Below, in pieces: positions 29,028 through 37,053 of a stretch of DNA of 64,000 bases. The notes under the pieces were generated by a model. The model was not told the DNA's origin and made no database searches. It saw only the letters and a program-made list of their open reading frames with translations. The DNA comes from Klebsiella terrigena. Lineage in GTDB: Bacteria; Pseudomonadota; Gammaproteobacteria; Enterobacterales; Enterobacteriaceae. Within the stretch, counting starts at the first letter, position 1. Every line of letters begins with the position of its first letter. The stretch lies in assembly GCF_006539725.1 (NCBI RefSeq), contig NZ_BJNO01000002.1, forward strand, positions 62,001-126,000, read 5' to 3'. The position numbers were made by a program, and so were the translations under genes.

Positions 29028-29519
29028 ATGAGACGTTTTATGCTTGCACTGACCCTTGCCACGGGATCGGGCTTCGCGTTTGCTGCTGAACCCGCGGTCG
29101 TCTATGACATGACCCAGGCGCTCAGTCAGAAACTGGCGACGGAAGCGTTGGCCGTCTGTCACGGTATGAATCGTCAGGGCGTGGTCGCCGTGGTAGATCG
29201 CGGCGGGAACCTGGTTTCGCTGATGAGGGATGACAACGTGGGGCCGCATAATACCCAGGCCGCATGGCGTAAGGCCTTCACGGCGCTGTCGACAAAAACG
29301 CCGACCAGGCAGCTGGCCAAACAGTCTCAGTCATCGCCGGATGCCGCGAACCTGAATACCGTTAACGAGCTACTGCTCCTTGGCGGCGGCGTACCGGTAC
29401 AATATCGCGGCCAGTGGATTGGTGCCGTCGGTATGGCGGGAACCGGCGGGGCTGAGTCCGACGATCGCTGTGGGAGTGAAGCCATTAACAACGTACTTGG
29501 TCAAAGCCAGAATAAATAG
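29028..29519 (+). CDS. Exported GlcG/HbpS-family protein
   Basis: A 163-residue protein of the GlcG/HbpS (DUF336) family with an N-terminal signal peptide (about 19 residues, ending FAFA). Family features are ALAVCHGMNRQGVVAVVDRGGNLVSLMRDD and the glycine-rich LLLLGGGVPVQ plus MAGTGGAESDDRC. HbpS of Streptomyces binds haem and senses redox stress; GlcG itself has no proven role. It starts 6 bases after hiuH and so belongs to the HprR-linked transcript. Confidence 0.82.
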   Translation: MRRFMLALTLATGSGFAFAAEPAVVYDMTQALSQKLATEALAVCHGMNRQGVVAVVDRGGNLVSLMRDDNVGPHNTQAAWRKAFTALSTKTPTRQLAKQSQSSPDAANLNTVNELLLLGGGVPVQYRGQWIGAVGMAGTGGAESDDRCGSEAINNVLGQSQNK

Positions 29520-29538
29520 CGCTGAAAGCACGGCTGTA

Positions 29539-29573
29539 CTAAAGGTGGGGAAGAGCGCTCTCCCTACCTTTAG
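29539..29573. repeat. Long inverted repeat downstream of the glcG-like gene
   Basis: CTAAAGGT...ACCTTTAG with inner pairing GGGGA/TCCCT forms a hairpin of about 15 bp 20 bases after the stop. There is no T-run, so it may be an mRNA-stabilising or weak terminator structure. Confidence 0.5.
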
Positions 29574-29638
29574 TGACGCTGATTATCCGGATGAAATAAC
29601 CTAAGAGCCGCGTCAGCGAGGGCGCGGCGATCGCCTGT

Positions 29639-30163
29639 TTACTGCTTCACCCACACTAACCGATCGACCCGGAAGCCCAGAGCACGGGCGGTGTTAAGGT
29701 AGTCTTGCTTGACTGCTTCCGAAAGGGTTGGCGTACGCGACAGGATCCACAGATAGTCGCGGTTCGGCCCGCTGACCAGCGCGTACTGGTAATCTTCATC
29801 GAGCTTAATCACGTTATAGCCGCCGTAAAACGGCCCAAAGAACGAGACCTTCAGCGCCGCAGTGGTCGCCGGACCGGTGAAATAGGCCTTTCCTTCGCTC
29901 TCATTCCACCTGTTTTTCTGCGGATCGTAGCCGCGGTTCAGCACGCTAAGACCGCCGTCGCTGCGTTTGCCGTAGGTGGCGCTCACCTGCTCAAGGCCGC
30001 GCTCGAAGCGGTTTTCCAGGCGCGCGATTTCGTACCATTTACCCAGATAACGGCCGGCGTCAAAGCCGGTGACAGGCTGCACACCTTTTGGCGGCGTGGG
30101 GGATTTACAGGCCACCAGGGTCAAGGCGATTGCAATACCGGTTGCAACGGGCCATAGCTTCAT
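29639..30163 (-). CDS. blc: Outer membrane lipocalin Blc
   Basis: Lipocalin of 174 residues that binds lysophospholipids at the inner face of the outer membrane. The lipoprotein signal peptide ends in the lipobox LVAC. The lipocalin signature GFDAGRYLGKWYEIARLENRFERG follows, then the late YLWILSRTPTLSE motif. The ORF extension to 30208 adds unconserved residues; ATG 30163 follows AAGGAG. Confidence 0.94.
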   Translation of the reverse strand: MKLWPVATGIAIALTLVACKSPTPPKGVQPVTGFDAGRYLGKWYEIARLENRFERGLEQVSATYGKRSDGGLSVLNRGYDPQKNRWNESEGKAYFTGPATTAALKVSFFGPFYGGYNVIKLDEDYQYALVSGPNRDYLWILSRTPTLSEAVKQDYLNTARALGFRVDRLVWVKQ

Positions 30164-30281
30164 GAGAACTCCTTTCATCTGTGCAGTTGGGAGTAAAGTG
30201 TAGTGCAAACTTTCCGCACTTCATTCCACCCGAAATGATTCGTAGTATATTGAGAGTATTCTTTATGATCAGGTACCCGCT

Positions 30282-31010
30282 ATGTCTTACTCCATCGGGG
30301 AATTTGCCCGGCTTTGCGGAATCAACGCCACCACGCTTCGCGCCTGGCAGCGTCGCTACGGCCTGCTAAAACCGCTGCGCACCGACGGCGGACATCGCCA
30401 GTACAGCGACGACGATATCCAGCAGGCGCTAAAAATTCTCGACTGGGTCAAAAAAGGGGTGCCTGTCAGCCAGGTTAAGCCGCTGCTGGCCCGCCCCGGC
30501 CCGCGACGTACCAACAACTGGGTCAACCTCCAGGAGACGATGCTACAGCGTCTCAAAGAGGGGAAAATCGAATCCCTGCGCCAGTTAATTTACGATTCTG
30601 GCCGCGAATATCCTCGCCCGGAGCTGGTCACTGAAGTGTTGCGCCCCCTGCGCAGTAAAGTCTCGGCCAACATTCCTGCCATGATGACCCTGCGCGAAAT
30701 CCTCGACGGCATTATTATCGCCTACACCTCGTTTTGCCTTGAAGGAGATAAAAAAGCGCCCGGCGATAACGCCCTGATTACCGGCTGGCACCTGGCCGAT
30801 CCGTGTGAAATCTGGCTCGAAGCGCTCAAGCGCACCGGCCAGGGGCAGCGCATTGACGTACTTCCCGTCCCGCCCGCCGCGCTGGCTCCGGAAATCTTCC
30901 CGGAGCGCAAATGGCTGCTGGTCACCAGCGGCAAGCTTACCGCCGTTCGCAAAAAGCAGATCGTTCTCTGGCAGCAGCAGGGCGTTTCCCTCGAAGTTAT
31001 TCCTCTGTAG
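30282..31010 (+). CDS. MlrA-like MerR-family regulator
   Basis: A 242-residue MerR regulator. The N-terminal winged helix (SIGEFARLCGINATTLRAWQRRYGLLKPLRTDGGHRQYS, given here in outline) is very close to MlrA and to the light-responsive LitR/CarH group. The C-terminal 150 residues resemble the cobalamin-type fold of MlrA but lack an obvious B12-binding DxHxxG motif, so it is probably not a B12 photoreceptor. It lies 220 bases upstream of the lipid-type operon and reads in the same direction. An MlrA-style operator lies between them. Confidence 0.82.
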   Translation: MSYSIGEFARLCGINATTLRAWQRRYGLLKPLRTDGGHRQYSDDDIQQALKILDWVKKGVPVSQVKPLLARPGPRRTNNWVNLQETMLQRLKEGKIESLRQLIYDSGREYPRPELVTEVLRPLRSKVSANIPAMMTLREILDGIIIAYTSFCLEGDKKAPGDNALITGWHLADPCEIWLEALKRTGQGQRIDVLPVPPAALAPEIFPERKWLLVTSGKLTAVRKKQIVLWQQQGVSLEVIPL

Positions 31011-31230
31011 TTTCTTTCGTCCACTGCCGATGTTGTTCCTCACGCGCCACCGCAAAGGTGGCGTGCCTGCGTGTGACTATCAAAAATTAAGCGCCTAAAG
31101 AACTTAATTTAATTGATTGAAATACATTAAGTAAAAAAATAATATCATTATAAACTTGGACAAATAAACTTAATTGTCTAAGTTTTAACTATGCGAGTGC
31201 GCTACGTTGTTTAACGTCAGGATGAGACTT
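31011..31230. other. AT-rich promoter region of the lipid-modification operon
   Basis: The 220 bases between the MerR gene and the NTF2-like gene hold no ORF and are much richer in A+T than the flanks. They contain the strong inverted repeat at 31152-31185 and a second, weaker one (ACTTAAT-N17-ATTAAGT at 31102-31132). Confidence 0.6.
31152..31185. promoter_or_regulatory. MlrA/LitR-type operator upstream of the lipid operon
   Basis: AAACTTGGACA-N12-TGTCTAAGTTT: 11-base arms that pair at 10 of 11 positions, separated by 12 bases. The published MlrA site is AAAATTGTACA-N12-TGTACAATTTT, which has the same arm length and spacer. The adjacent regulator is MlrA-like, so it is the natural candidate to bind here. 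Binding is inferred. Confidence 0.65.
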
Positions 31231-31665
31231 ATGAGCACAATGCCGTCCGTTATCAATCGGTTTGTTGAGTACTACGCCGGACTGGATAACCAGCCGCCAT
31301 CGGCGCTGGCCGCGCTCTATGAGGCTGACGCCACGCTTATCGATCCGTTTGGTGAGCACCGGGGGCTTTACGCCATCCAGCGTTACTTCACCCATCTTCT
31401 GGCCAACGTGGAGCACTGTCGCTTTTCCATCGATCCGCCGCTGTGCGACGGCCACTTTTTTGTCGTGACCTGGACCATGCACTGGTCGCATCCGCGTATT
31501 GACGGAGGCGCGATCCTGACGTTGCCGGGATGCTCGGTAGTAAAGATTCAGGGCGAGATGATTACTAGCCAGCGCGACTACTACGATGCTGGCGAGATGA
31601 TCTACGAGCATCTCCCGCTGCTGGGATGGGCGGTGCGCAGCGTGAAGCGCAGGGTGCGCCCATGA
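31231..31665 (+). CDS. NTF2-like (SnoaL-type) protein
   Basis: A 144-residue single-domain protein of the NTF2/SnoaL fold: FVEYYAGLDNQPPSALAALYEADATLIDPFGEHRG is the typical helix plus cone entrance, with further strands to the end. Such proteins are enzymes or ligand-binding accessory domains; no active-site residues are certain. An ATG at 31222 is an alternative start. It is the first gene of the operon and overlaps the next by 4 bases (ATGA). Confidence 0.75.
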   Translation: MSTMPSVINRFVEYYAGLDNQPPSALAALYEADATLIDPFGEHRGLYAIQRYFTHLLANVEHCRFSIDPPLCDGHFFVVTWTMHWSHPRIDGGAILTLPGCSVVKIQGEMITSQRDYYDAGEMIYEHLPLLGWAVRSVKRRVRP

Positions 31666-32381
31666 TGACTGTCCTCATCACGGGTGCAAGCTCCGGGATT
31701 GGGGCCGGACTCGCCAAATCCTGGGCCGATGACGGCTACCGCGTCATCGCCTGCGGGCGGGATCGGGCCCGCCTGGAGGCCCTGCAGCGCTGCAGCCCAA
31801 ACATCGCCATACGCCTGTTCGATATGACAGACAGGGACGCCTGTCGCCAGGCGCTGGCGGGCTGTTCCGCGGAGCTGACGATCCTCTGCGCGGGGACCTG
31901 TGAATATCTGCAAAATGGGGTGGTGGATGCCGCCCTGGTGGAACGGGTCATCACCACCAATTTTCTGGGCCCCGTCAACTGCCTGGCCGCGCTTGAACCG
32001 CAGCTGGTTTCGGGAAACCGCGTGGTGCTGGTCAGCTCGATGGCGCACTGGCTGCACTTCCCACGTGCCGAGGCGTACGGTGCGTCAAAAGCCGCGTTGA
32101 CCTGGTTTGCTAACAGCCTGCGGCTGGACTGGGAGCCCAGGGGTATCGCCATCACCGTGGTTTCACCGGGCTTTGTCGATACCCCCCTGACGCGTAAAAA
32201 TGATTTCCCTATGCCCGGACGGGTCAGCGTGGAGAGCGCAGTGAAGGCTATCCGGCGCGGCTTGTCCAAAGGGAAAGACGATATCGCTTTCCCGACGGGG
32301 TTCGGTCTTACCCTGCGCCTGCTTGCTGCTCTTCCTGCCGGCCTTCAGCGTACATTTCTGCGCAGGATGGTACGCTCATGA
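31662..32381 (+). CDS. Short-chain dehydrogenase/reductase
   Basis: A 239-residue classical SDR. The cofactor motif TGASSGIGAG is at the N-terminus, NNF-like TTNFLG in the middle, and the catalytic triad region has Ser in VLVSSMA and YGASKAA (Tyr-x3-Lys). CGRDRARLE after the second strand suggests NADP(H). ATGA overlaps on both sides place it in one translationally coupled operon. The substrate is unknown, but the neighbours point to a fatty-acyl or lipid substrate. Confidence 0.85.
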   Translation: MMTVLITGASSGIGAGLAKSWADDGYRVIACGRDRARLEALQRCSPNIAIRLFDMTDRDACRQALAGCSAELTILCAGTCEYLQNGVVDAALVERVITTNFLGPVNCLAALEPQLVSGNRVVLVSSMAHWLHFPRAEAYGASKAALTWFANSLRLDWEPRGIAITVVSPGFVDTPLTRKNDFPMPGRVSVESAVKAIRRGLSKGKDDIAFPTGFGLTLRLLAALPAGLQRTFLRRMVRS

Positions 32382-33634
32382 ACATCGCCATTATCGGCAG
32401 CGGCATCGCCGGGCTGACCTGCGCCTGGCGGCTCGCCGGGCATCATCAGGTGACGCTTTTCGAAGCAGAGCCCACGGTTGGCGGGCATACCGCGACGGTC
32501 GATGTCGCGACGCCGCAGGGGACCTGGGCCATTGATACCGGGTTTATCGTCTACAACGACCGCACCTATCCCCGTTTTACCGGCCTGCTAAGCGAGCTGG
32601 GCATCAGCGGACAAAAAACGCAGATGAGCTTCTCGGTGCATAACCCGCAAAGCGGCCTGGAGTACAACGGACATACCTTAAGCTCGTTGTTTGCCCGGCG
32701 TCGCAATCTGGTGAGCCCGAGATTCTGGGGATTGCTAAAAGAGATCGCCCGTTTTAATCGGCTGGCAAAAGGGACGTTAGGCAACGTCGATCGGCACGCC
32801 ACGCTCGCCACCTTTCTGGAACAGCACCGCTTCAGCGCGTTTTTCGCCCGCCATTACATTCTGCCGATGGGGGCCGCTATCTGGTCATCGTCGCTGCAGG
32901 AGATGCGTCGTTTTCCACTGCCGCTTTTTTTGCAGTTTTTTGAGCATCACGGCCTGTTGGATATGACCCATCGCCCGCAGTGGTTCGTCGTACCCGGCGG
33001 TTCGCGGGAGTATATTCGCGCCATGCTGGCGCAGCTGGGGGATCGCCTGACCCTACACCTCAATGCCCCCGTGCAGAAGGTTATCCGTGATGACCGCGGC
33101 GTGACGGTTCAGCTTGCAGCTGCGAGTCATACGTTCGATCAGGCGATCTTCGCCTGCCACTCAGGGCAGGCCCTGGCCATGCTCGCTGAGCCCTCTAAGG
33201 CCGAACGTGAGGTGCTGGGCGACATTTGCTGGCAGCGTAATGAGGTGGTATTACACGGTGACCCTCGCTGGCTACCCGTACGCGAGCGCGCCTGGGCGAG
33301 CTGGAACTATCGCCTGAGCGAGCACGATCGGGCCCGCGCCTGCGTGACCTACAACATGAATATCCTGCAAGGCCTGCCGGCAAATGCCCCTTTGTTCTGC
33401 GTCACCCTGAATCCGGATACGCCGGTAGATGAACGCTACGTCTGGCGGCATTTGGCCTATGAGCATCCGCTGTTTACCCCTAAAAGCTGGCGCGCGCAGG
33501 CTCGCCGTCATGAGATTAACGGCCAGCGGCGCAGCTGGTTCTGCGGCGCATACTGGTACAACGGCTTTCATGAAGATGGGGTGCGTAGCGCGCTGGATGT
33601 GGTGCAGGGGATTGCCGCCGGAGAGGGGCGCTAA
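32378..33634 (+). CDS. FAD-dependent amine-oxidase-like oxidoreductase
   Basis: A 418-residue flavoprotein: the N-terminal dinucleotide fold GSGIAGLTCAWRL is followed by FEAEPTVGGHTATVDV (the GG-doublet that binds FAD), and VVPGGSREYI and a C-terminal FAD segment are recognisable. It belongs to the NAD(P)/FAD-binding proteins that accompany DUF1365 and cyclopropane-synthase homologues in many proteobacteria. In those operons it is thought to oxidise or desaturate an acyl chain. It overlaps the SDR by 4 bases. Confidence 0.85.
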   Translation: MNIAIIGSGIAGLTCAWRLAGHHQVTLFEAEPTVGGHTATVDVATPQGTWAIDTGFIVYNDRTYPRFTGLLSELGISGQKTQMSFSVHNPQSGLEYNGHTLSSLFARRRNLVSPRFWGLLKEIARFNRLAKGTLGNVDRHATLATFLEQHRFSAFFARHYILPMGAAIWSSSLQEMRRFPLPLFLQFFEHHGLLDMTHRPQWFVVPGGSREYIRAMLAQLGDRLTLHLNAPVQKVIRDDRGVTVQLAAASHTFDQAIFACHSGQALAMLAEPSKAEREVLGDICWQRNEVVLHGDPRWLPVRERAWASWNYRLSEHDRARACVTYNMNILQGLPANAPLFCVTLNPDTPVDERYVWRHLAYEHPLFTPKSWRAQARRHEINGQRRSWFCGAYWYNGFHEDGVRSALDVVQGIAAGEGR

Positions 33635-33635
33635 G

Positions 33636-34358
33636 ATGAACAGTTGCCTGTATCAGGGCGTATTGCGCCATCGCCGTCTTCAGCCGAAAACGCACCGGTT
33701 TAGCTATAACGTGTTTATGGGCTGGCTCGATCTGGATGAGCTGACGCTGCTGCCTTGCGTCGGCGTGCGCCGCAACCGCTTCGCCGCGGCCGCATTCCAC
33801 GATGCGGATTACCCGCTGGGAACGCCGCTGAAAGAGAAGGCGCTCAACCGGCTCGAAAGCCTGACGGGAATCCGGCCTGACGGCCGCGTCATGCTCCTGA
33901 CCCAGTTTCGCTACTTTGGATTGCACTTTAATCCGGTCAATTTCTACTACTGCTACGACCGCGCTGACACCCTGCGTTGGGTGCTGGTCGAGGTGCGCAA
34001 TACCCCGTGGAACGAGCGTCACTACTACGCGGTCGATGCCCGGACGCCGCGTCCGCTGGAAAAAGCCTTCCACGTTTCCCCCTTCAACCCGATGGACATG
34101 GTTTATCACTGGCGCTTCAACCATCCCGACAGCACGCTCTATATGCATATCGAGAATCACAAGGTGTCGAAAGTGTTCGACGCCACTCTGATGCTGAAGC
34201 GCCGGCCGCTGACGCGCAAAAACCTGAGGTCACTGCAGCTACGCATCCCGTGGATGACGCTGAAAACCGTGCTCGCCATTTACTGGCAGGCTCTGCGGCT
34301 GTGGCTCAAGCGTATGCCCGTCCACCCTCATCCCGCTAGCAGGAGTGAACGCTCATGA
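33636..34358 (+). CDS. DUF1365 family protein
   Basis: A 240-residue DUF1365 protein. It starts MNSCLYQGVLRHRRLQPKTH, and conserved family stretches are HRFSYNVFMGWLDLDEL, FRYFGLHFNPVNFYYCYD and EVRNTPWNERHYY. No enzymatic activity is firmly assigned to the family. Its constant companions are the FAD protein before it and the methyltransferase after it, which it overlaps by 4 bases. Confidence 0.85.
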   Translation: MNSCLYQGVLRHRRLQPKTHRFSYNVFMGWLDLDELTLLPCVGVRRNRFAAAAFHDADYPLGTPLKEKALNRLESLTGIRPDGRVMLLTQFRYFGLHFNPVNFYYCYDRADTLRWVLVEVRNTPWNERHYYAVDARTPRPLEKAFHVSPFNPMDMVYHWRFNHPDSTLYMHIENHKVSKVFDATLMLKRRPLTRKNLRSLQLRIPWMTLKTVLAIYWQALRLWLKRMPVHPHPASRSERS

Positions 34359-35575
34359 CCGATCCCGTCTTTGCGCTTGAGCCCGATATTCCGTGCAACG
34401 TGCGTATTGCGCGATGGCTGCTTTTCCGGCTGCTGGGCGGCATCCGCCACGGCTCGCTGACCCTGCGGGAGGGGGCGCAGACGTTTCATTTTGGTGACGC
34501 CGCCGCGTCGCTGAGCGCCGACGTGGCGATTCTCACGCCGGCCGTTTACTGGCGCCTGCTGACGGGCGGGAGCCTGGCCGCCGCCGAAGCCTGGATGGAA
34601 GGGGAATGGGAAACCCAGCAGCTCACCCCGCTGCTGCAAATACTGGCGCTAAACCGGCGCGTGCTGGGGCGGCTGAATCGCGGTTTTCGCCTGCTGGGCA
34701 GGCCCATTGCCCGCCTTCACCACCGGGCACGTCGCAACCACCGCCAGCAGGCACGGAAAAACATCGCCGCACATTACGATCTCGGCAACGATTTTTACGC
34801 GCACTTCCTCGATGAAGAGCTGCTCTATTCCAGCGCGCTGTTTACCGCCGATGAGCAGAGTCTGGCAGAGGCTCAGCGGGCGAAAATGGCGCGTCTGTGT
34901 GAACAACTGGCGCTGACCTCCGGCGATCACCTGCTGGAAATTGGCACCGGATGGGGGGCGATGGCGGAGTACGCCGCGCGCCACTACGGCTGCCGCGTCA
35001 CGACGACCACGCTGTCGCAGGAGCAATATCACTGGGCGAAAGCCCGGATTGCCGAGGCCGGGCTGGAAGAGCGGGTTGAGGTTCTGCTGTGCGATTACCG
35101 CGATCTGACCGGCACGTACGACAAGCTGGTATCGGTTGAGATGATCGAGGCGGTGGGGCAGCGCTACCTTCCCACTTTCTTCCGCACCTGCCAGGCCCGC
35201 CTGCGCTCCGGGGGGAAAATGGCGATTCAGGCCATCACCATTCAGGATCAGCGATACCGTGACTACAGCAAAGGCGTTGATTTTATTCAGCGTTATATCT
35301 TCCCCGGCGGCTTTTTGCCCAGCGTCACGGCGATGAGCACGTTGATGACCCGCCACACCGATTTTGTCATCCGCAATCTGATCGACATGGGGCCTGACTA
35401 CGCCCGCACGCTCGTGCACTGGCGACAGCGTTTCGTTCACGCATGGCAGGACATAGAAAAATTGGGTTTTGACGATCGCTTTCGCCGCATGTGGCTGTAT
35501 TACCTCAGCTACTGCGAAGCGGGGTTCAACGCCCGCACCATTAGCGTGGTGCAACTGACCGCAGAACGCGTTTGA
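34355..35575 (+). CDS. Cyclopropane-fatty-acyl-phospholipid synthase homologue (second Cfa-type enzyme)
   Basis: A 406-residue SAM-dependent methyltransferase of the Cfa family that acts on acyl chains of membrane phospholipids. SAM motif I is HLLEIGTGWGAMAEYAARHYGC, preceded by AHYDLGNDFYAHFLDEELLYSSA, and the middle has VSVEMIEAVGQRYLPTFF. It is not the usual housekeeping Cfa locus. In Rhodobacter, a Cfa-like methylase with oxidoreductases makes furan or other modified fatty acids in the singlet-oxygen response. That is the closest functional model, but unproven here. Confidence 0.87.
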   Translation: MTDPVFALEPDIPCNVRIARWLLFRLLGGIRHGSLTLREGAQTFHFGDAAASLSADVAILTPAVYWRLLTGGSLAAAEAWMEGEWETQQLTPLLQILALNRRVLGRLNRGFRLLGRPIARLHHRARRNHRQQARKNIAAHYDLGNDFYAHFLDEELLYSSALFTADEQSLAEAQRAKMARLCEQLALTSGDHLLEIGTGWGAMAEYAARHYGCRVTTTTLSQEQYHWAKARIAEAGLEERVEVLLCDYRDLTGTYDKLVSVEMIEAVGQRYLPTFFRTCQARLRSGGKMAIQAITIQDQRYRDYSKGVDFIQRYIFPGGFLPSVTAMSTLMTRHTDFVIRNLIDMGPDYARTLVHWRQRFVHAWQDIEKLGFDDRFRRMWLYYLSYCEAGFNARTISVVQLTAERV

Positions 35576-35629
35576 AGCGCCGCTATGTGCCGGTCTTTTA
35601 ACAAAACCGAGATGAAGAAATTCGACCTA

Positions 35630-35654
35630 ACCGTGGGAATAGCCACGCTTTTCT
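35630..35654 (+). terminator. Weak hairpin after the lipid operon
   Basis: CGTGG-GAATAG-CCACG followed by CTTTTCTT lies 56 bases after the cfa-like gene and before the DUF523 gene. It could be an internal attenuating terminator. Confidence 0.35.
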
Positions 35655-35687
35655 TCACACGCAAAACGCCGTAAAGAGGATAGAGTC

Positions 35688-36647
35688 ATGAATACGCAAC
35701 CTGTTGTTGGGATCAGCGGCTGTTTAACCGGCTCGGCCGTACGGTTTGATGGCGGACATAAGCGGATGGCCTTTGTGATGGATGAGCTGGCACGGTGCGT
35801 GACCTTCAAACCCATCTGCCCGGAGATGGCCATCGGCCTGCCGGTTCCTCGCCCGGCGCTGCGCTTGTTGCAAACCCGGGAAGGGGATATTCGCATGCGT
35901 TTCAGCCATGCACCGCACGACGATGTCACGCAGAAAATGGCTGATTTCACCGAGCATGCTCTTCCGCGCCTGGGCGAATTGTCGGGGTTCATCGTTTGCG
36001 CTAAATCGCCGAGCTGCGGCATGGAGCGCGTGCGGCTGTACGATGAAGAAGGCAATCGCGGGCGTAAAGAGGGCGTGGGGCTTTTCACCAGGGCGCTGCT
36101 GGAGAATTACCCGTGGCTACCGATAGAAGAGGATGGCCGCCTGCACGACCCGCAGCTGCGTGAAAATTTTGTCGAGCGCGTTTTCGCCCTGCATGAGCTC
36201 AATAGCCTACGGGCTAACGGCCTGAATCGCCGTGGTCTGCTCGATTTCCACAGCCGCTACAAACTGCAGCTGCTTGCGCACCATCAGGCGCGCTACCGTG
36301 AGATCGGGCCGTTCGTCGCCTCGCTGCACGAATGGCAGGATCTGGACGCTTTTTTCGTGGCCTACCGCGAAAAGCTGATGGCGATCCTCAAGCAACCTGC
36401 TTCGCGGAAAAATCACACTAACGTGCTGATGCATATTCAGGGCTACTTTCGTGAGCAGTTGAATACCCGTCAGCGCGGTGAACTGCGCGACGCGATCCTC
36501 CACTATCGTGCCGGGCTGCTGCCGTTACTCGCACCCTTAACGCTGCTGAAGCATTACCTGGCGGAATACCCGGATCGCTATCTGTTAACGCAGAACTACT
36601 TTGATCCCTATCCGCAGGATTTAGCCCTGCGCCTGACGGTAAATTAA
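35688..36647 (+). CDS. DUF523-DUF1722 fusion protein (TudS/YbgA-like)
   Basis: A 319-residue two-domain protein. The first half (about 1-160) is DUF523, the thiouracil-desulfurase TudS family, with three cysteines expected to hold a 4Fe-4S cluster: GISGCLTG, PICPEM and SPSCGM. The second half (about 190-315) is DUF1722, as in E. coli YbgA. In other bacteria this gene travels with photolyase and LitR-type light or oxidative regulons, which agrees with the operon upstream. It has its own AAGAGGAT ribosome site 112 bases after the cfa-like gene. Confidence 0.85.
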   Translation: MNTQPVVGISGCLTGSAVRFDGGHKRMAFVMDELARCVTFKPICPEMAIGLPVPRPALRLLQTREGDIRMRFSHAPHDDVTQKMADFTEHALPRLGELSGFIVCAKSPSCGMERVRLYDEEGNRGRKEGVGLFTRALLENYPWLPIEEDGRLHDPQLRENFVERVFALHELNSLRANGLNRRGLLDFHSRYKLQLLAHHQARYREIGPFVASLHEWQDLDAFFVAYREKLMAILKQPASRKNHTNVLMHIQGYFREQLNTRQRGELRDAILHYRAGLLPLLAPLTLLKHYLAEYPDRYLLTQNYFDPYPQDLALRLTVN

Positions 36648-37053
36648 ATCGGCCGCCTCGGCATAGCGCCTTTCTGAGCCATTATTTTACCGGTACTTAA
36701 CGTCGCTAACGCCGCGTTTTGAAATAACAGCATCACTTTTTTTGCTTAATTTTTTTTGGTTATGAACCAGGTTGCTGAGATTATTTTTTTTTCATCATCA
36801 ATGCCGATGCTGTTTATTCATGTGGTTGACCACAGTTTCGGCGATAAATAATGAAAGCGGGCTTTTTCAGGCGCATCGTCCCTTGAGGTACAAGAAGGGG
36901 CGAGGCGCGCGCTGGCGGCGGATGCGGCGAAACTGCGGGCCAGAGATGCTTGTGGCAAGAGCGGTAGCGATGGGTTACATTGTGATTAACACATTTTCAC
37001 ATTTTTGTTTCGTGATTCTGTCAATACGCTGCTACGCCGTTGGGTTGGTTTAT
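36648..37053. other. Intergenic region before the PAS-GGDEF-EAL gene
   Basis: About 400 bases. The frame of the downstream gene is open through much of it (from 36772), but that stretch is compositionally patchy, has no ribosome site and looks noncoding. AT-rich blocks near 36740-36800 and 36975-37020 probably hold the promoter. Confidence 0.5.

Noticed and set aside
36772-37053. Upstream in-frame extension of the PAS-GGDEF-EAL gene with a hydrophobic stretch
   Set aside because: It has no ribosome site and unusual composition, and PAS domain homology begins after 37054. A membrane anchor cannot be excluded but is not supported.
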